From Elymus sibiricus (taxonomy: Eukaryota; Streptophyta; Magnoliopsida; Poales; Poaceae): a DNA stretch of 64,000 nucleotides. Of the stretch, positions 57,821 through 64,000 are shown piece by piece. The DNA lies in the NCBI GenBank assembly GCA_039707655.1, contig CM077664.1, positions 195,852,195 to 195,916,194 of the forward strand, in the 5' to 3' direction. The translations under genes were made by a program, and so were the position numbers. Positions within the stretch are counted from its first letter, which is position 1. The number at the start of each line of letters is the position of its first letter. Under the pieces are notes generated by a model. It was not told the DNA's origin and searched no databases. It saw only the letters and a list, made by a program, of their open reading frames with translations.

Positions 57821-58468
57821 TCAAGTATTGTCATCCTTCAAGTTGATTCCATAGGTGGCCCTCATAATGGATTCATAAGGTGCTTTAATTCTCTTCCTAG
57901 GGAAGTGTTCCATCCCTTTCTTTAGTAGAAATTGAAATCTGATATTACCTTCTTTCATATCAATAATAGCACCAATAGTTCGAAGAAAAGGCCTACCAAG
58001 TATTATGGGGCAAGAAGGATTGCATTCAATGTCAAGAACAATAAATTCCACGGGCACATAATTTCTATTTGCAAGAATAAGCACATCATTTATTCTACCC
58101 AATGGCTTTTTAATAGTGGAATCCGCAAGATGCAAATTAAGGGAACAAGGATCTAAGTCGGTGAGACCTAGCACATCACACAAAGACTTTGGTATAGTGG
58201 AAACGCTAGCACCAAGATCACAAAGAGCATTACATTCATAATCCTTAATTTTTACTTTAATAGTGGGTTCCCATTCATCTTGTAATTTTCTAGGAATTGA
58301 TACTTCCAACTCAAGTTTTTCTTCATGTGCTTTCATCATGGCTTCTACAATATGTTTAGTGAAAACTTTATTTTGTTCATAAGCATTTGTTGAATTAATC
58401 ATGGATTGCAACAAGGAAATACACTCAATTAAAGAAAAACTATCATAATTAAAGTCCTTGTAATCCAA
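57821..58468 (-). pseudogene. pro: Aspartic protease region of element D
   Basis: 215 codons, ending in a stop at 57821. It contains the Athila-type protease site ALCDLGASVSTIPKSL (the usual D-T/S-G is D-L-G here, as common in this lineage), then VLDIECNPSCPIILGRPFLRTIGA. The upstream part (58440-58560, partly in another frame) has two TL....P..L..(D)Y elements that resemble the repeats of the 243-aa ORF in elements A and B. It cleaves the polyprotein in autonomous relatives. No enzyme domains follow. Confidence 0.75.
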
Positions 58469-58662
58469 AGTAGTGGGTGCATTGCTATTTAAAGTTTTAA
58501 CCTCTCCAGACCCACTTTTTCATTTTTATGATCAAGATTATCACCCTCCAAGCAAGTGGGACTCCTTCTATCTAAAGTTGACTCTTCTTCAGTCCCTTTT
58601 TAATCAAGTTTTATATTATTAAACAAATATTCAATAGGATTTATACCAATCATTTTAATATC

Positions 58663-59913
58663 TTAACCATTACTACGGTAGAAACCGGGTGGAATCGCCT
58701 TTTCTAGAATATCTCGCTTAGCTCTCAACCTAGCGGTCCTTTCTTTACTTTCATTAATGGAGACGTAGATAGCTTTAATAGACTCATTTATATCATGCTT
58801 AGATGGCAAAATTTTAGTTTTGAGATTTTCCACATCATGAGAAATTCTATCTATGTTCCTAGCTAATTCATCAACTCTATTCAATTTTTCCTCTATCATA
58901 GCATTGAAATTCTTTTGAGAACTAATAAATTATTTAATATTACTTTCAAGATCAGAGGGCATCCTATTATTATTATTATAAGAATTATCATAAGGATTGC
59001 CACAATTATTAGAGGAATTTCCAGGAAAAGGTCTAGCATTGAAATTACCCCTATAAGCATTGTTGTTGAAATTATTTCTAGAGACAAAATTCACATCAAT
59101 AGCATCATTACTTTTCTCAATCAAAGTAGACAAGGGCACATCATTAGGAACAATATGAGCATTTTTACTAGCAACCAATTTCAATAAAGCATCCATCTTA
59201 TCACTCAAAGTATTAATTTCTTCAACAGAATTTACCTTCTTACCAGTTGGAGTTCGTTCAGTGTGCCATTGAGAATAATTTGCCATAATATTATCAAGAA
59301 GTTTTGTAGCTTCTCCCAATGTAATTTCCATAAAAGTGCCACATACGGCAGAGTCTAGCAAATTTCTAGAGACAAAGTTTAGTCCCGCATAATTTTTTTG
59401 TATGATCATCCATAAATTCAAACCATGAGTTGGGCAATTTCTTATCATTAATTTCATTCTCTCCCAAGATTGTGCAACATGCTCATGCTCAAGTTGCTTG
59501 AAATTCATAATTTGATTTCTCAAAGAAATAATCTTAGCAGGAGAAAAATACTTAGTAATAAAAGCATCCTTACACTTATCCCAAGAATCAATACTATTTC
59601 TAGGCAAGGATGACAACCAAGTCTTGGCACGATCTCGTAGTGAGAACGGAAATAATTTTAATTTGACAATATCATTATCCACATCTTTCTTGTTTTGCAT
59701 ATCACAAAGTTCAACGAAAGTATTTAGATGGAATGCAGCATCTTCATTGGGACTACCAGAAAATTGTTCTTTCATAACAAGATTAAGCAAGGCAGCATTA
59801 ATGTCACATGACTCCACACCAGTGGCGGGAGGAGAAATAGGAGTACTAATAAAATCATTATTATTAGTATTGGAAAAGTCACACGATTTTGTATTTTCTT
59901 GAGACATCGCCAA
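58663..59913 (-). pseudogene. gag: Athila-type gag of element D
   Basis: Starts MAMSQENTK at 59913 (or Met at 59907), about 170 bases from the primer-binding site. One frame of about 417 codons runs to 58663 with an in-frame stop at 58930-58932. The capsid core is typical of Athila gypsy elements: FVELCDMQNKKDVDNDIVKLKLFPFSL, AKTWLSSLPRNSIDSWD and EHVAQSWERMKLMIRNCPTHGL. The second part is Asn-rich (NNFNNNAYRGNFNARP), followed by a coiled-coil-like Lys/Glu segment. It would form the virus-like particle. A frameshift near 58500 separates it from protease. Confidence 0.85.
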
Positions 59914-60086
59914 AAAGCAAGCAAACTAGCAAACAAGTAAATAAAATATTTTTGTGTTTTTGTAAAAAAAAAAAAATTAGAAGTGGGGGAGATGAAAACG
60001 AGAGGCAAATACAAATAAAAGGTGAATAAAGTAAATGCAAGTGAATGATAATTTGTGCGAAGGTACTTGGTAATTTTGATGATGTC

Positions 60087-60104
60087 TCCCCAGCAACGGC
60101 GCCA
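60087..60104 (-). other. Primer-binding site of element D
   Basis: Minus strand reads TGGCGCCGTTGCTGGGGA, 11 bases from the 5' LTR at 60116. Confidence 0.85.
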
Positions 60105-60115
60105 GAAATTCTTCC

Positions 60116-61673
60116 TGCTACTTGTAGTTTGCGTTGGTATTTCCCCGAAGAGAAGAGGATGATGCAGTACAGTAGAGATAAGTATTTCCCTCAATTAAGA
60201 ACCAAGGTAATCAATCCAGTAGGAGAACCAAGCAAAATTCCGTTAAAACGCACCTGCACACACAAGAGCAAACACTTGCACCCAACGCAAATAAGAGGGT
60301 TGTCAATCCTCTTAGCGGTTACTTGCAAGGATTAAGACTTATAGAGATAAATGGCTAAACTAAAATACTAATAAAAATAAAAGTAAATAAATTGCAGCAA
60401 GGTATTTTTAGGTTTTTTATATAATGAAGATAGACCCGGGGACCATAGTTTTCACTAGAGGCTTCTCTCTTGAGCACATAAACATACGGTGGGTAAACAA
60501 ATTACTGTTGGGCAATTGATAGAAAAGCAAATAATTATGACGGATTCATGGTAATGATCATGTATATAGGCATCACGTCCGAGACAAGTAGACCGACTCC
60601 AGCCTGCATCTACTACTATTACTCCACCCATCGACCGCTATCCAGCATGCATCTAGGGTATTAAGTATGAAACAGAGTAACGCCTTAAGCAAGATGACAT
60701 GAGGTAGAGAAGCAAATTCAAGCAATATGAATAAACCCCATCTTTTTATCCTTAATGGCAACAATACAAAAACATATCATGTCCCTTTCTGTCACTGGGA
60801 TTGAGCACCGCAAGATTGAACCCATCACAAAGCACCTCTCCCATTTCAAGATAAATCAATCTAGTAGGCCAAACTAAACCGATAGATCGGAGAGAAATAC
60901 AAAGCTATAACAATCATGCATAAAAGAGTTCAGAGTTGACTCAAATATTTCTCATGAATAATCTGATCATAAACTCACAATTCATCGGATCCCAACAAAC
61001 ACACCGCAACAGAAGATTACATCGGATAGAACTCCAAGAACATCGAGGAGAACATTGTATCGAAGATCAAAGAGAGAGAAGAAGCCATCTAGCTACTAGC
61101 TATGGACCCATAGGTCTGTTGTAAACTACTCACACATCATCGGAAGGGCAGCAAGGTTGATGTAGAAGCCCTCCGTGATCGATTCCCCCTCCGGCAGAGT
61201 ACCGGAAAAGGCCTCCAGATGGGATCGCGGAAGAACAGAGGCTTGTGGCGGCGGAAATATTTTCTCTTCTGGATCTCTGGGGGTTTCCCAATATTTGTGA
61301 TTTTATAGAAGTGGAATTAGGTCAAGCGGAGTCACGTGGGCCCCACAAGGCAGCACGGCGCGCCCCCCTGGGGCGCACCCTGGTACCTTGTGGAGCCTCT
61401 GTGAGGCTTCTGGCCTCCTCTCAAGGCTTCCCAGGTTTCTTTTGTCCAGAAAAAATCTCCAAAAAGTTTCGTGGCATTTGGACTTCATTTGGTACTGTTT
61501 ATCTGAAAAGCCAAAAACAAGCAGAAAACAGCAACTGGCACTGGGCACTAGGTTAATAGGTTAGTCCCAAAATATGATATATAATTGCATACAATTGCAT
61601 ATAAAAACATCCAAGATTGATACTATAATAGCATGGAACAAACAGAAATTATAGATACGTTGGAGACGTATCA
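60116..61673 (-). repeat. 5' LTR of element D
   Basis: 1558 bases, paired with 53376-54910. It is about 23 bases longer, mainly through an extra GCGCGCC/GGGCGCACC stretch near 61355-61390. Confidence 0.93.
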
Positions 61674-61678
61674 GGCTG

Positions 61679-62070
61679 CCGAGAGGAAAAACTGCACACT
61701 GACTGACTTGGTGAATGCCATGTTAGACACTGTTGGTTTATCTAAGGCGTGGTGGGGGAGGCTTTATTGACTTCGTGTCATGTCTTGAATAGAGTTCCTA
61801 ACAAGAATAAATAGAAAACCCCTTATGAGGAGTGGATTGGGAGAAAACCATCATTTTCTTATTTGCGCACTTGGGGATGCTTGGCAAAGGTCAATATTCC
61901 TATCCCTAAGAAACGCAAACTCGGACCAAAGATAGTGGATTGTGTCTTTCTAGGTTACGCTCAGCGGAGCAGTGTATATAGATTTTTAGTGGTTAAATGT
62001 GAGGTACCTAATATGCATGTTGACACTATAATGGAATCTCGTGATGCAACATTTTTTGAGAATATATTCC
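61679..62070 (+). pseudogene. pol: C-terminal integrase fragment of element E
   Basis: Continues element E after D. It begins with the catalytic-Glu segment (AERKNCTLTDLVNAML), passes a stop near 61767, and gives the integrase tail MRTWGCLAKVNIPIPKKRKLGPKIVDCVFLGYA from 61863. It ends at MESRDATFFENIF, where LTR F is inserted. Reverse transcriptase would lie beyond the window. Confidence 0.75.
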
Positions 62071-62757
62071 TGCTACTTGTGAGCTGCGTTGGGATTTTCC
62101 GCGAAGAGGAAGGGTGAAGCAATATAGTAGCGGATAGTATTTCCCTAAGTAGAGAACCAAGGTTATCAAACCAATAGGAGAACCACGCAAACACCCATCA
62201 ACAGTACCTGCACGCACAAGAGCAAATACTTGCACCCAACGCGGGCAAGAGGGTTGTCAATCCCCTTGTACTCGTTAATTGCAAGGATTAAATCTGGTAG
62301 TGGTAGATAGATAAATTGCAAAGTAAATAAAAAATAAAGAAAATTGCAGCAAGGTATTTTTGGTTTTTGTAATATGATTAAAATAGACCTGGGGCCATAG
62401 TTTTCACTAGAGGCATCTCTCTCATAAAAATAGCATACGGTGGGTAAACAAGTTACTGTTGGGCAATTGATAGAAAAGCGCATAGTTATGACATTATTCA
62501 TGGCATGATCATGTATATAGGCATTACGTCCGTGACAAGTAGACCGACTCCAGCCTGCATCTACTACTATTACTCCACCAATCGACCGACTCCTTCCTGC
62601 ATCTGCTACTTGTAGTCCATATAGGTATTAGGTTCACGACAAACAGAGTAACGCTTTAAGAAAGATGACATAATGTAGATAGAATAAAACCAAGCAATAT
62701 GATTAAACCCCGTCATTTTCTCCTTAGTAGCAACAATACAATACGTGCCTCGCTACC
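62071..62757 (-). repeat. LTR F (Athila-like, minus), inserted in element E and interrupted by G
   Basis: Starts TGCTACTTGTGAGCTGCG directly after the integrase tail of E, left flank ATTCC. It is closest to the element A type LTR (GTGAGCTGC variant). A local TGCTACTTGTAGTCCATATAG near 62603 is a small internal rearrangement. It is cut at 62757 by another LTR start. Confidence 0.85.
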
Positions 62758-64000
62758 TGCTACTTGTAGTCTGTGTTGGTATTTCCCCGAAGAGGAGAGG
62801 AGGATGCAGTACAGTAGAGATAAGTATTTCCCTCAGTTAAGAACCAAGGTTATCAATCCAATAGGAGAACCAAGAAAAATTCCGTTAAGTGCACCTGCAC
62901 ACACAAGAGCAAACGCTTGCACACAACGCAAATAAGAGGGTTGTCAATCCTCTTAGCGGTTATTTGTAAGGATTAAATCTTATTGAGGTAAATAGATAAA
63001 CTAAAACACTAATTAAAATAAAAGTAAATAAATTGCAGCAAGGTATTTTTAGGTTTTTTATATGATAAAGATAGACCCGGGGGCCATAGTTTTCACTAGA
63101 GGCTTCTCTCTCAAGCACAGAAACATACGGTGGGTAAACAAATTACTGTTGGGCAATTGATAGAAAAGCAAATAATTATGACAGATTCATGGCAATGATC
63201 ATGTATATAGGCATCACGTCCGAGACAAGTAGACCAACTCCTGCCTGCATCAACTACTATTACTCCACTCATCGACCGCTATCCAGCATGCATCTAGAGT
63301 ATTAAGTTAATAAAAACAGAGTAACGCGCCTTAAGCAAGATGACATGATGTAGAGAAGCAAATTCAAGCAATATGAATAAACCCTATCTTTTTATCCTTA
63401 ATGGCAACAATACAAATACGTGTCATGTCCCCTTCTGTCACTGGGATTGAGCACCGCAAGATTGAACCCATCACAAAGCACCTCTCCCCTTGCAAGATAA
63501 AACAATCTAGTAGGCCAAACCAAATCGATAGATCGGAGAGAAATACAAAGCTATAACAATCATGCATAAAAGAGTTCAGAGAAGACTCAAATATTTCTCA
63601 TGAATAATCTGATCATAAACTCACAATTCATCGGATCCCAACAAACACACCGCAAAAGAAGATTACATCGGATAGAACTCCAAGAACATCAAGGCGAACA
63701 TTGTATTAAAGATCAAAGAGAGAGAAGAAGCCAACTAGCTACTAGCTATGGACCCGTAGATCTGTGGTAAACTACTCACACATCATCGGAAGGGCAGCAA
63801 GGTTGATGTAGAAGCACTCCGTGATCGATTCCCCCTCCGGCAGAGTACCGGAAAAGGCCTCCAGATGGGATCGCGAAAGAACAGAGGCTTGCGGGGGCGG
63901 AAAGGTTTTCTCTTCTGGCTCTCTGATGGTTTCCCAATATTTGTGAATTTATAGAAGTGGAATTAGGTCAAACGGAGTCACGTGGGCCCCACAAGGCAAC
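62758..64000 (-). repeat. LTR G (Athila-like, minus), cut by window end
   Basis: Starts TGCTACTTGTAGTCTGTG inside LTR F and follows the element D type LTR to base 64000, about 300 bases short of the full LTR. Confidence 0.88.

Larger units (their letters stand above)
53376..61673 (-). mobile_element. Element D: Athila-like gypsy retrotransposon with gag and protease only
   Basis: 8.3 kb element with LTRs 53376-54910 and 60116-61673. Flanks are GGTTG (53371-53375) and GGCTG (61674-61678), a TSD with one substitution. The primer-binding site is at 60087-60104 and the polypurine tract at 54911-54926. It codes for gag and protease; no reverse transcriptase or integrase follows. It interrupts the integrase of copia element E. 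The LTRs differ by a few per cent. Confidence 0.92.
50619..62070 (+). mobile_element. Element E: degraded copia retrotransposon, interrupted by D and F
   Basis: Plus-strand copia remnant with gag, protease and integrase. Element D lies inside its integrase and F truncates it on the right before reverse transcriptase. The left boundary is approximate: a TG at 50619, a TATA-like TTTATATAG at 50757-50765, then about 0.8 kb of LTR or leader sequence ending in a CATCATC-rich stretch before gag. No second LTR is in the window. Many stops and frameshifts mark it as one of the older insertions here. Confidence 0.7.

Overview
The window is Triticeae-type grass DNA (wheat, Aegilops, barley or a relative). 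It consists almost entirely of nested LTR retrotransposons. I see no ordinary host gene, tRNA, rRNA or CRISPR array. The assignment rests on an Angela/BARE1-type copia element, several copies of a Sabrina/WHAM-like Athila-lineage gypsy family (LTRs running TGATACG...GTAGCA, about 1.54 kb), a SIRE/Maximus-like copia element and a Tat-lineage gypsy element. Element letters A to H, T and X are mine. The boundaries come from paired LTRs, primer-binding sites, polypurine tracts and target-site duplications (TSDs) read directly in the sequence.

Layout. (1) 1-15732: element A (Athila-like, minus), cut by the left window edge. Its right LTR is split by element X (4878-14641, minus, TSD GCATC), a copia element with no pol that carries a gag relic and a large second ORF. 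(2) 15733-17938 and 49721-50618: unclassified repeat-like DNA, the target of element B. (3) 17939-49715: element B (Athila-like, plus, TSD GAGAA), swollen to 32 kb by insertions. These are the minus-strand LTR of element C (20869-22404), a damaged gypsy H (22977-26514 plus 36770-37613), a complete Tat-lineage element T inside H (26515-36769, minus, TSD TTCCT), and a very young Angela element inside B's right LTR (40239-49286, minus, TSD ATGAA). (4) From about 50619 to 62070: a decayed plus-strand copia E, split by Athila-like element D (53376-61673, minus, TSD GGTTG/GGCTG). (5) 62071-64000: LTR F inserted in E, with LTR G inserted in F and cut by the window end.

Relations. The Athila-like copies share LTRs and a 3' half but differ at the 5' end. 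D has gag and protease. A and B instead carry a 243-codon ORF that looks like an expanded gag-protease linker. None encodes reverse transcriptase here, so all must use enzymes supplied elsewhere. X also lacks pol. T has the full gene set but carries several stops, frameshifts and a mutated reverse-transcriptase active site. The Angela copy has one frameshift in an otherwise long polyprotein.

Most notable: T carries, antisense to its own genes and just inside its 3' LTR, an ORF with a B3-type DNA-binding domain, an arginine-glycine-rich N-terminus, an acidic-serine tail and its own TATA box. It looks like a captured transcription-factor gene. Three families also carry dense, family-specific palindromic motifs (TCGGTnnnACCGA, GCGGTAGTACCGC, CTCGCGAG).
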